Shown: positions 22,279 through 29,320 of the stretch, piece by piece
Layout of the letters: each line of letters begins with the position of its first letter
Numbering within the stretch: the first letter of the stretch is position 1
From: an uncultured Oscillospiraceae bacterium
GTDB taxonomy: Bacteria > Bacillota > Clostridia > Oscillospirales > Oscillospiraceae
DNA length: 29,337 nt
Direction of reading: 5' to 3'
NCBI GenBank assembly: GCA_944385775.1
Contig: CALWYM010000021.1
Span: 1-29,337 of the forward strand
Notes under the pieces: generated by a model
What the model saw: only the letters and a program-made list of their open reading frames with translations
What the model was told of the DNA's origin: nothing
Databases searched by the model: none
Program-made: the position numbers and the translations under genes

Positions 22279-22334
22279 TTGTGATAACAAAAACTTAATT
22301 TAAGAAAAAATTATAATAATTGGAGGAAAAAGTT

Positions 22335-23340
22335 ATGACCCCCGAATTAATGCTCACCCTGGGGACTCTGGTAGTTATAATTATCATGTTCCTTAGCGGC
22401 AAGGTAAATTTCGGTTTTATAGGAATGTTCTGCGCCACCTTCCTCTGCGTATCCGGCGTGCTGACTTTCCAGGAAGCTTATGCCAATTTCTCAAGCAACA
22501 ACATAATTATGATGGGCGCCATGTTCATTATGGCGGGAGCCATCGGTAAGACGTCACTTGTAACAAGGGTACGTTCCTTCATAATGTCAAGAAGCACAAG
22601 CGACAGAACGATAGTGTTTCTCTATATGTTCGGTGTTGTAGCGCTGACCCAGCTTGTAAGCCCTCTTGGCGTTATTTCCATGATGCTGCCTCTTTCAGCC
22701 GCGCTGGGAGAAGACAGCCCTGTTACCACCTCTCAGCTGCTCTATCCCGGCTCTGTGGTATCCCGCGCGTCTCAGGCTCTTACCCCTCTGGGCATGGGTC
22801 TTACATATTACGTCACCGCAAACGCCCTGCCTGAGGCCAATGGCGCGGCGGAGTTCCAGCTTGGAATATTTGACAAGTGCTTAAGCGTTATTTTGCCGGC
22901 AGCCGTAACCTTTGCTTATTTTGTGTTTATCGGATATAAGCTTTTCCCGAAGCAGGAAATTGACGCCAGCCAGATAAAGTCGGCGTCAGACAGGAAGAGC
23001 TGTGACCCGACCCATGAGAAGATAATCTTCGTGGTATTCATTATCACAATGATATGCCTTGCTGCCAGCAGCAAGCTGCCTATACCAATGCAGGTAATTC
23101 CGATTATCGGCGATCTTATCCTCTGTGCTACGGGCTGCCTTAACGCTAAGGAAGTCAAGGCTTCCCTCAATATGGACTCCATCTTTATGATGGCAGGACT
23201 TCTCTGCCTGTCCACGGCAATGCAGACTTCCGGTGCGGCCGAGGTCGTTGCTGACTTTATCGTAAGAATTCTTGGCGGCAATCCGACTCCTCTCGAGGTT
23301 GAGATAGCATTTTTGCTTGCAGGCGCTATTCTTACTCAGA
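22335..23340 (+). pseudogene. SLC13-type (DASS) carboxylate permease, 3' end lost by deletion
   Basis: The intact part is 335 residues with about nine membrane helices. It shows the divalent-anion:sodium symporter pattern: the first hairpin motif FSSNNIIMMGAMFIMAGAIGKTSLV, VALTQLVSPLGVISMMLPL, and the second repeat with SIFMMAGLLCLSTAMQTSGAAEVVADFIV. It breaks at AFLLAGAILTQ, exactly before the expected second S-N-T/N motif. It then runs into RQGGA and a stop inside sequence of a different gene, so about 100 residues and the second substrate site are missing. The start ATG 22335 has GGAGG 8 bases upstream; the TTG at 22320 is not needed. It would have imported di- or tricarboxylates with Na+. 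It is surely non-functional as written. Confidence 0.8.
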
Positions 23341-24018
23341 TACGGCAAGGCGGAGCGTGAGCTTTGCGAGATGTTCGAGGGACTCAGAAAGCGTCTCGGC
23401 GACGACATGGAAATAGGAATTGATATTCAGAGCAAAATTTACGAGCCCTACGAGGGCAGAAGAGCGGCAAACCTTCTTGAGCCCTATCGTCCGCTGTTTG
23501 TGGAGGAGCCTATCCGTTCTGACAGCCTTGACAACTGGGCAGAGATGGCAGAGGGCGTTAACGTCCCCCTGGCAACAGGAGAGGAAATATTCGAGCCCTG
23601 GGCATGGGAGCGTCTTATCAGCATGCACGCGGCAGATGTACTCCAGCCTGACATTCTCCTTGCCGGCGGCTTTACCGGCATGAGAAAGATTGCCGCCATG
23701 GCGGAGCCCAGCTTCAGAAACCTGAGCCCCCATAACCCGCTTTCAACTCTTGCAAACTGCATTAACGTACACTTCTGTATGTGCACCTATAATACCACAT
23801 TCCTTGAGAATGAGCCCAGAGAGGACGGGCTTGACGCCGACCTTGTCACCGATGTAATCAAGGTTGAGGACGGCTTTATTAAGCCTAACGATAAACCGGG
23901 CTGGGGTATGGACCTTAACTACGATTTCCTTAAGGAGCATCCTCCTATTGTGTGGAGCAGAGTCAAGCTTGACAGCCCCAGGTCCTACACCATGAGCGGC
24001 GCGCCGCATATTATGTAA
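23341..24018 (+). pseudogene. Enolase-superfamily dehydratase (mandelate racemase/muconate lactonizing type), 5' end lost
   Basis: About 226 residues remain, corresponding to the C-terminal barrel. Metal ligands and catalytic residues typical of the superfamily are seen: D in IGIDIQSK, E in LFVEEPIRSD, E in LATGEEIF, the barrel strand ADVLQPDILLAGGFTGMRKIA, and the histidine in NLSPHNPLSTLA. The N-terminal capping domain and first barrel strands (about 150 residues) are absent, because the reading frame begins directly at the break in the permease gene and in another frame. The family dehydrates or epimerises sugar acids; pairing with a carboxylate permease and LysR genes suggests a small acid-sugar catabolic operon before the deletion. 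Confidence 0.8.
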
Positions 24019-24080
24019 GGCGTACCCATATTAAAACGATACCAGTCTTATGAGATTTTAATATCTCCCTAATTTTTGCG

Positions 24081-24122
24081 ATGTCAATAGCCACCTTCAG
24101 AAGGTGGCTATTGGCATTTTTA
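24081..24122 (+). terminator. Terminator of the permease/dehydratase locus
   Basis: A 17-bp stem (24081-24097 with 24101-24117, one G-U pair) has a 3-base loop and is followed by five or more T. It is intact, although the genes in front of it are broken. Confidence 0.92.
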
Positions 24123-24129
24123 ACGGTAC

Positions 24130-24940
24130 TTCGCAAAGTGCACAGAAAGATATTGTAATATTTGTACAAAATACCATCTTGCGTGAAGGGAAAAATTGTG
24201 ATAAATTATAGTCACAGAGGAAAAGAGCTTAAGGAAAGATAAAAGTCTTTCAAAAGGAAAAAACCTCTTTAACGTACAGAAAGCCTTCAGCCGAAAAAAT
24301 AAGGTATTTTAGGGAAAGCAAATTTTTCTTTCAGGTTCTGCCGACTCCCTTTATTAAAAAAGGGAAAGCGGATTTGTTCTTGAAAACGGAAAGATGATTT
24401 TTCCGGAAAGGTACTTTTAAATAGGCAAAGAGGATAGCTTTCGTTAAAAGAGAAATATCCTTTGAAATGGAAGACGGTGATTTTTCCTAAAAAAGCGAAA
24501 GTCAATTTCTGAAAAATGAAATGACAAAAAGTCCTCTTGAAGCTCCCAAACCGGCAGCTTTATAAACCATATTAGCCGAGGATATACAGCAAATCTAAGT
24601 ACGACCGATAGTTTTAGAATAAGCTTTATCTTTAAAGACGAAGAAATAAAATGTATTCCTCAAGCAGCTTGCGTTTTAAAAGAAATTACCGGCGAAGATG
24701 GTTTTAAAAGAAAGTTTGCAGGATATGGCGGGCGGTCAGAGAACGGTTTACCTTAAAGGTTTCGGCTCTCCAGATTTGATTAAAGGATTTCGCTTGAGGA
24801 CACAAAGTTTATACGGAGAGGCGGAAAAACGCCGGAAAAAAGGAATTATGTTCCTGATTTCTAAGCGACCTAAGGTAAAAAAGGTTCCCAATCCGTAGAA
24901 AGAGAGGTTAATCACGGATGTTAGATATCAAGAGTGAAGA
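24130..24940 (+). other. Gene-poor, purine-rich region with degenerate GGAAAG-type units
   Basis: No frame in these 810 bases shows a recognisable protein or a convincing start. Between about 24310 and 24530 short units beginning GGAAAG, GCAAAG or GCGAAAG and followed by GATTT or TTTTTCC-like stretches recur every 17-26 bases, very imperfectly. The plus strand is rich in A and G. A weak promoter-like pair (TTGCGT at 24180, TAAATT 17 bases on) lies at the left, and the hairpin GGCG-GAAAAA-CGCC is at 24821-24834. It could be a decayed gene, a non-coding RNA, or neutral DNA. Confidence 0.5.
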
Positions 24941-25012
24941 GAAATAACCCTTGTCTGCATGAAAAAGTCCGGTAAGAGATTACGGATAGCAGACAAGGGT
25001 TATTTCTTTTTA
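24941..25012 (+). terminator. Long perfect hairpin with inner stem and T-run
   Basis: Eighteen bases at 24941-24958 are exactly complementary to 24989-25006. The 30-base loop folds again (TCC-GTAA with TTAC-GGA around GAGA, one bulged G). A T-rich tail follows. It works as a terminator on paper but is longer than the others here and no gene precedes it. Confidence 0.7.
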
Positions 25013-25026
25013 TATGGTATGTTAAA

Positions 25027-25057
25027 GGTCCGCCGGAGTTCCGGAGGGTCTTTTTTT
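25027..25057 (+). terminator. Second terminator directly after the long hairpin
   Basis: GGTCCGCCGGA pairs with TCCGGAGGGTC (one mismatch, two G-U pairs), loop GT, then seven T. Together with the hairpin before it, it seals off the region on the left from the amidotransferase gene. Confidence 0.8.
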
Positions 25058-25058
25058 G

Positions 25059-25087
25059 TTGCGCCATGGGTAAAAGTGTGGTAGAAT
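25059..25087 (+). promoter_or_regulatory. Promoter of the amidotransferase gene
   Basis: TTGCGC (25059-25064) is followed after 17 bases by TAGAAT (25082-25087). It begins right at the end of the preceding terminator, 33 bases before the start codon. Confidence 0.6.
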
Positions 25088-25119
25088 GCGGAGAGCAAAT
25101 AAGTCAGGAGCGTGAGAAA

Positions 25120-25836
25120 ATGAGCAGCGATAGCAGAAAGCCGGTAATCGGCATAGTGCCGCTGGTGGACTACGGCAGGGAGAGTCTGTGGATGCTTCCC
25201 GGATATATTGAGGGTGTGGCGAGCTGCGGGGGACTGCCTGTGGTACTGTCACTTACAGAGGACAAGGGTGACATTGAGGAGTATATGTCACTGTGCGACG
25301 GTTTTCTTTTTACCGGCGGACAGGACGTGAACCCCACGGAGTACGGCGAGGAAAAGCTATCTCTCTGCGGCGAGATCTGCCCTGAGCGGGACAGAATGGA
25401 GCGACCGCTGCTTGCCGCCGCCATGGAGCGGGACAAGGCTGTTTTGGGTATCTGCCGCGGCATACAGACGATAAACGCCTATCTTGGCGGCACACTCTAT
25501 CAGGATATACCGGCGCAGTGTCCGTCGGAGGTCAATCATCACCAGGACAGACCGTACTACGTCCCAAGCCATAGGGTAAATATAGTGGCGGGCTCTCCGC
25601 TGGAAAAAGTCCTTGGCAAAAGGGAAGCCATGGTAAACAGCTGCCACCATCAGGCGGTGAAAAAGCTTGCGTCCGGTCTTACGGTAATGGCAACCGCCCC
25701 CGACGGTATAGTGGAGGCGGTTTATATGGAAAATAAAAGGTTTTTCTGGGCAGTCCAGTGGCATCCTGAGTTTTCATACAAGGTAAACAGTGACAGCGTC
25801 AAGATTTTTGACGCCTTTGTAAAGGGCTGCCGGTAA
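25120..25836 (+). CDS. Class I glutamine amidotransferase-like hydrolase (peptidase C26, gamma-glutamyl-GABA hydrolase type)
   Basis: A 238-residue cytosolic enzyme with the class I amidotransferase triad. The nucleophile is Cys112 in LGICRGIQTINAYLGG, and His215 and Glu217 are in QWHPEFSY. FLFTGGQDVNPTEYGEE (63-79) and the loop SEVNHHQDRPYYVPSHRV are typical of the PuuD/C26 subfamily, which cleaves gamma-glutamyl bonds of small amides rather than feeding ammonia to a synthase. The exact substrate is unknown. The ATG at 25120 has AGGAG 9 bases upstream, so the longer frame from 25066 is rejected. It is monocistronic and ends 3 bases from the convergent HD gene. Confidence 0.87.
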   Translation: MSSDSRKPVIGIVPLVDYGRESLWMLPGYIEGVASCGGLPVVLSLTEDKGDIEEYMSLCDGFLFTGGQDVNPTEYGEEKLSLCGEICPERDRMERPLLAAAMERDKAVLGICRGIQTINAYLGGTLYQDIPAQCPSEVNHHQDRPYYVPSHRVNIVAGSPLEKVLGKREAMVNSCHHQAVKKLASGLTVMATAPDGIVEAVYMENKRFFWAVQWHPEFSYKVNSDSVKIFDAFVKGCR

Positions 25837-25839
25837 AAA

Positions 25840-26439
25840 TTACATATCGTTTTCAATGTAGCCCTTTTTTATACTGGGCGACAAATAGTTTTCTTTCGCA
25901 TACTCCCACAGCTTCTCCGAGGCTTTGGGAGTAATTTCGTTCCGCTTTAAAATCCAGGAGAGCTTAACGCCGTTTTCAAGCCAGCTTTTTCCGCTGCTGA
26001 GGGAATTTAGCATAATAGGCTGGATATTATCCATGGCACGGGCGAATTTAGCCTCGGCTGACAGGCGCTGCTCAAATTCCTCCCACAGACCTTTGAGCTT
26101 TTCGCACTGGTCCGGGGGCAGAAGGGAAAATATCTTTTCCGCGGCTGATTTTTCACGGTCAGCCTGGCTCTTTTTGGCGTTTTCATCGTAGGCGTAGGTG
26201 TCGCCGGCGTAAACCTCCACAAGGTCGTGAATAAGTATCATCTCTATTGTTTTAAGAAGGTCGATTTTTTCTCCGGCGTATTCGGAGAGCACCATTGCCA
26301 TTACCGCCATGTGCCAGGCGTGGTCGGTGTCCGTCTCACGGCGGCTGCCGTCGCCGATGTAGTTTTGGCGTGTTATCCCCTTTTCTCCGTCAATTTCCTC
26401 AAGGAAAGAGAACTGACGGTCAAGTCTGTCTGTATCCAT
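25840..26439 (-). CDS. HD-domain nucleotidase (YfbR/HDDC2-like)
   Basis: A 199-residue soluble metal-dependent phosphohydrolase. It has an ordered HD motif set: histidine in TDTDHAWHMAVMAMVL (H40 or H43), HD at 71-72 in LIHDLVEVYAGDTYAYD, with the conserved E and D just behind, and the distant aspartate in ARAMDNIQPIM. This pattern and size match the YfbR/HDDC2 group, whose characterised members remove phosphate from deoxynucleoside 5'-monophosphates. The ribosome binding site AAAGGAA lies upstream. It is convergent with the amidotransferase gene with a 3-base gap and no terminator between them, so the two transcripts must overlap. Confidence 0.82.
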   Translation of the reverse strand: MDTDRLDRQFSFLEEIDGEKGITRQNYIGDGSRRETDTDHAWHMAVMAMVLSEYAGEKIDLLKTIEMILIHDLVEVYAGDTYAYDENAKKSQADREKSAAEKIFSLLPPDQCEKLKGLWEEFEQRLSAEAKFARAMDNIQPIMLNSLSSGKSWLENGVKLSWILKRNEITPKASEKLWEYAKENYLSPSIKKGYIENDM

Positions 26440-26492
26440 GGGTGAATTCCTTTCTTTTATGTGAAAAATTTATCTGTATGGCGAAATTGCTG

Positions 26493-26521
26493 TTGATTTT
26501 CAAAATCTGTGGGAGTAAAAT
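26493..26521 (+). promoter_or_regulatory. Promoter of the broken AEC gene
   Basis: TTGATT (26493-26498) is followed after 17 bases by TAAAAT (26516-26521). The -35 overlaps the 13-bp palindrome GATTTT-C-AAAATC, a possible operator. Confidence 0.5.
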
Positions 26522-26554
26522 CAAAAAGCACGTTAACCGAAAGAATAAAAATAA

Positions 26555-27047
26555 ATGGAAAATCTTATTTTCAGTCTTAACGCTACGGTGCCGATTTTCC
26601 TCACCATGGTGCTTGGCGTGGTATTTAAGAAGCTGGGACTTTTCTGGTCCCTTTTAAGACTTCCCACGCCGAAAATCATGGTCAGTACATTGGAGAACGT
26701 GAGCAAGCTGGCAACGCCCCTTGGACTTATGGCCATGGGCGCGGGCTTTGATCTTAAAAGCGCCGTCAGCGATATAAAGCCCGTTATGCTGGCTGTTTTT
26801 ATGAAGCTTGTGGGGTTTGCGGCAATCTTTATCCCCATAGCGCTGGCCATGGGCTTCCGCGATACCCAACCTGGCGTCGCTTCTTATTATGCTGGGTTCC
26901 CCCACGACCGTTACCTGCTTTGTTATGGCAAAGAGCATGGGTCACGACGGAAACTTTACTTCCTCCGCAGTTATGCTCACGACTCTTTTGTGCGGCTTTA
27001 CCCTTACCGGCTGGCTGTGGCTACTCAAAACCATGGGCGCCATTTAA
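26555..27047 (+). pseudogene. AEC-family (auxin efflux carrier) transporter with internal deletion and frameshift
   Basis: The first 30 or so residues (MENLIFSLNATVPIFLTMVLGVVFKKLGLF) are a normal AEC N-terminus. They are joined directly to the C-terminal half (LPTPKIMVSTLENVSKLATPLGLMAMGAGFDL and onward), so about 150 central residues are gone. A single extra base near 26868-26871 then shifts the frame. The original end is readable in the next frame up to a TAA at 27045: LASLLIMLGSPTTVTCFVMAKSMG, then ending WLWLLKTMGAI. The family exports or imports small carboxylates such as malate. Two independent lesions make it a clear pseudogene, unless the assembly is wrong here. Confidence 0.85.
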
Positions 27048-27055
27048 AATAACCG

Positions 27056-27093
27056 AAAGTGCCCTGCCGGGCAAACCGGCAGAGCACTTTTTT
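27056..27093. terminator. Bidirectional terminator between the AEC remnant and the S24-like gene
   Basis: AAAGTGC-C-CTGCCGG pairs with CCGGCAG-A-GCACTTT around a 5-base loop, with T-runs on both strands. It serves both convergent units. Confidence 0.85.
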
Positions 27094-27431
27094 CATTCCG
27101 CTGGAAGGGGAACTCTCTCCATAATTACCCTGCCGAAGCAGAATACTCTGTCGTTTCCCGAAATGTGAAAATCCAGCCGCGAAAGAGCCCTGTTTACCGA
27201 AAAAAGGTGGATATTTCCCAGTGCGTCCTCACAGTACTGGCGGCAGACCATTTTTTCGTCCAGAATAAAAAGCCCCACATCGCCGTCACGAAGGCTTTTG
27301 TCCCTTTTGCAGAAAACCGTGTCGCCGGGGTGAAAATAGGGCTCAAGCTCCCGCCCGGTAAGCCGGAAACCAAAGTCCGCCCCCTCCGGAGCGTCCTCCT
27401 TTTCCATGACGCTGTAATAATAGCTTGTCAT
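27093..27431 (-). CDS. S24/LexA-like domain protein lacking helix-turn-helix and catalytic dyad
   Basis: A 112-residue protein that corresponds only to the C-terminal S24 (LexA/repressor-type peptidase) fold. FRLTGRELEPYFHPGDTVFCKR aligns with the usual G-D-S-M-E-P-x-x-x-x-G-D-x-V, and DGDVGLFILDEKMVCRQY with D-G-D-x-G-x-F-x-x-x-x-x-x-V-K-R. At the serine position a glutamate is found and at the lysine position a cysteine, so self-cleavage is not expected. There is no DNA-binding domain. The start has GGGAGGAG upstream. It is the last gene of the operon with the HAD phosphatase (20-base gap). It could be a domesticated fragment of a phage-type repressor, or a protein-binding module. Confidence 0.65.
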   Translation of the reverse strand: MTSYYYSVMEKEDAPEGADFGFRLTGRELEPYFHPGDTVFCKRDKSLRDGDVGLFILDEKMVCRQYCEDALGNIHLFSVNRALSRLDFHISGNDRVFCFGRVIMERVPLPAE

Positions 27432-27451
27432 TTCAGTCTGCTCTCCTCCCT

Positions 27452-28108
27452 TTAAAGAGAAGCTTTGTCCCAGTTTTCAAATATGCTCTCAGCAATCTTT
27501 GGAACCTGAGAAATACTTTCCGCGGAGTAAAGGGCACTTTTGTCCCTTCCAAAGCCGTAGGCGGCGAAGATAAACGGTACGCCGGCAGCTCTGGCGGCGG
27601 CGTGGTCGCCGTCTGTATCGCCTACGTAAATTGCCCGGTCAAGATTGTTCCGCTTTATCACAAGGGAGATATTTTCACTTTTTGAAAGACCGGTGCGACC
27701 CGCCATCTCAATATCGGAAAAGTATTCCCAAAGCCCGTGGTAATCAAGCGCCGCCTGAAGATAGCCGTCGTGACAGTTGCTCACCACAAAAAGAGCGTAT
27801 TTTTTCCCTGCTTCCCTCAGGGCGTCTTTAAGACCGGGATAGAGCTTTCCCCCATGGCTTTTGAAATACTCAATTTCCTCTCTGCAGCAAAGCTCCATTA
27901 TCCTCTGGCGCTTTTCCTCCTCCATATCAGGGAAAACAAGTCTTGCGATCTGGTCAATGGTCTTTCCCATGTAGTTTTGCATCTCCCGGGCGGTTACACG
28001 ACGGGAGATTTCCGGAAACCGTGAGAGGGTAAGGTTATTGGACGATGCTATCTGCTCCGTAGCGTCCCACAGCGTGCCGTCCAAATCGAAAATCAGTCCT
28101 TTTTTCAT
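27452..28108 (-). CDS. HAD-family phosphatase (phosphoglycolate phosphatase-like)
   Basis: A 218-residue cytosolic hydrolase of subfamily IA. Motif I is FDLDGTL (Asp8 nucleophile, Asp10 acid/base). An alpha-helical cap follows (about residues 15-85). Motif II is VVSNCHDG, motif III is the lysine in LSKSENI, and motif IV is YVGDTDGDHAAARAAGVP. All catalytic residues are present. The substrate cannot be read from sequence; candidates are phosphoglycolate, pyrophosphate or sugar phosphates. It is the middle gene of a minus operon, 3 bases after the thioesterase stop. Confidence 0.88.
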   Translation of the reverse strand: MKKGLIFDLDGTLWDATEQIASSNNLTLSRFPEISRRVTAREMQNYMGKTIDQIARLVFPDMEEEKRQRIMELCCREEIEYFKSHGGKLYPGLKDALREAGKKYALFVVSNCHDGYLQAALDYHGLWEYFSDIEMAGRTGLSKSENISLVIKRNNLDRAIYVGDTDGDHAAARAAGVPFIFAAYGFGRDKSALYSAESISQVPKIAESIFENWDKASL

Positions 28109-28111
28109 AGG

Positions 28112-28855
28112 TCAGTTTTCCTCTTTGAGGGTGATTTTAGCCATGAAATTGGCAGTATCGGAATCGTCGCACCTGCCCCTTACAAAAAGCCCCTCCTCAT
28201 TTTCAAAAACAGAAAGGTCAAGGTTTTCCCCGGGCAGCACCTCACAGAGATAGTCAATCTGCATTGTCTCAATGGGAGCGCCGTTCAGGGCGTTTTCAAT
28301 ATACATGGCGTACTTTGTGTTGTTTACGTGACCGTTTACGTCAATATCGGAAAATGCCGGGGTGACCTTATAGTGCCCTTCGCTGCCGCTAAAATCATGC
28401 CCGTCCCGGAAATGGATTTTCCGAAGCCTGGTATCAAGAGCACGTTCCATCTTTTCGTTTTCGTCGTAGGGATACATAATGTCGGATTTTACCATGGCCT
28501 TTGTGTTAATATCCATAAGTACCCAGTCCGAGGTGCCGCGGACAAGAATGTTGCCCTTTGTATCCTCAATAAGATAGTCACGCTGGCACACCACTTTGCC
28601 CGGTACGAGTGGCCATGTCCTGACCACCACCGTGTCGTACACGGAGGGCTCCTTTATAACGGTGTACTTCGTCCTTACAAGTACCCAGATAATGTTTCGC
28701 TTAATAAATACGTCACGACCTATGCCCAAAAGCTCCGCGTGAAGCCCGGCAACGTCCTGAAAAAGGTCAAGAATACTCTGAGGGTGAAGATGACCGTTTC
28801 TGTCAAAGTCCGAGGTGCGGAGAGGATATTCCTTTGAAAATCTTGGGTTTGACAT
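28112..28855 (-). CDS. Acyl-[acyl-carrier-protein] thioesterase
   Basis: A 247-residue double hot-dog protein of the bacterial FatA/FatB-like family. The first hot-dog has RTSDFDRNGHLHPQSILDLFQDVAGLHAELLGIG, and VVVRTWPLVPGKVVCQRDYLI aligns with the usual V-x-T-W strand. The second hot-dog carries FSDIDVNGHVNNTKYAMYIENAL, with the catalytic-site N-x-H-x-N-N. It releases free fatty acids from acyl-ACP in the cytosol. I prefer ATG 28855, with AGAGAG 9 bases upstream; ATG 28864 has the purines directly against it. It is the first gene of the three-gene operon, behind a clear promoter. Confidence 0.9.
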   Translation of the reverse strand: MSNPRFSKEYPLRTSDFDRNGHLHPQSILDLFQDVAGLHAELLGIGRDVFIKRNIIWVLVRTKYTVIKEPSVYDTVVVRTWPLVPGKVVCQRDYLIEDTKGNILVRGTSDWVLMDINTKAMVKSDIMYPYDENEKMERALDTRLRKIHFRDGHDFSGSEGHYKVTPAFSDIDVNGHVNNTKYAMYIENALNGAPIETMQIDYLCEVLPGENLDLSVFENEEGLFVRGRCDDSDTANFMAKITLKEEN

Positions 28856-28891
28856 TTTTACCATCTCTCTTTTTATAGTCTGTGCAAGGCT

Positions 28892-28920
28892 ATTTTAGCA
28901 AATTCACCCGGGATTTACAA
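28892..28920 (-). promoter_or_regulatory. Promoter of the thioesterase operon
   Basis: On the minus strand TTGTAA (28915-28920) is followed after 17 bases by TAAAAT (28892-28897), 37 bases before the start. It is back to back with the T-box promoter. Confidence 0.6.
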
Positions 28921-28946
28921 TGTTTTTTAAAGTTAAATTTACCCTC

Positions 28947-28975
28947 TTGACAAACAGGGTAAGGTGTGGTATTAT
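28947..28975 (+). promoter_or_regulatory. Promoter of the T-box operon
   Basis: A perfect TTGACA (28947-28952) is followed after 17 bases by TATTAT (28970-28975). Transcription would start around 28982, at the base of T-box stem I. Confidence 0.8.
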
Positions 28976-28979
28976 CCGG

Positions 28980-29269
28980 CTAAACCGATGAGGAAGTGTG
29001 AGTAGGGTCGCATAACCTAAGTCAAAGAGAGCCGCAGGCGGTGGGATTGCGGTACGGCGGGGCGGTCTGAATGGGCTTCGGAGGGCAAGCCGAAAGATTA
29101 TTAAGTAGGTGAGCCGGAGTGGGCGCTCCGTGAAAAAATGCCGGTATGTGACAGCATACGCTGAGTGGGCGCGGTTTTTGACGCGCTAAGTTGGGTGGCA
29201 CCGCAGGATAATGATTTTACGAGTCCTGTCCCGACAGTTATTTATGTAACTGTGGGACGGGGCTTTTTT
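28980..29269 (+). promoter_or_regulatory. T-box riboswitch, probable tRNA-Trp type
   Basis: The leader has the landmarks of a T-box in order. GAGGAAGTGTGAGTAGGG lies at the base of stem I, and AGAGAGCCGCAGGCGGTGGGATTG matches the distal stem I loop/bulge. GAATGGGCTTCGGAG is the specifier region, followed by AAGTAGGTGAGCCGGAG in the linker. The T-box core is GGGTGGCACCGC (29193-29204). The terminator is 29223-29240 with 29247-29263 (one bulged G), then six T. The codon in the specifier position is TGG (29072-29074, Trp). The base after TGG in the core is C, which pairs with discriminator G, as in bacterial tRNA-Trp. Uncharged tRNA would switch the terminator off and let the next gene be read. 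Confidence 0.88.
29223..29269 (+). terminator. Conditional terminator of the T-box
   Basis: The 17-bp stem (one bulged G, four G-U pairs) has a 6-base loop and is followed by six T. Its 5' arm begins with GTCCTGTC, where the TCCT can alternatively pair with AGGA just after the T-box core to form the antiterminator. Confidence 0.85.
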
Positions 29270-29320
29270 GTTTTCCGCCCCACGAGAAAGAGAAAGGACG
29301 GAAAAGAAATAAAAAACAAA

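Noticed and set aside
23341..24018. Intact short enolase-superfamily gene starting at 23317
   Set aside because: The first residues of that frame are permease-coding DNA read out of frame, and the capping domain is missing.
24287..24505. 72-residue phenylalanine-rich protein on the minus strand
   Set aside because: It has no ribosome binding site, promoter or known domain; the repetitive look follows from the degenerate GGAAAG units.
24698..24898. 66-residue basic protein
   Set aside because: It has no Shine-Dalgarno and no recognisable domain, and lies in the gene-poor stretch; random open frame more likely.
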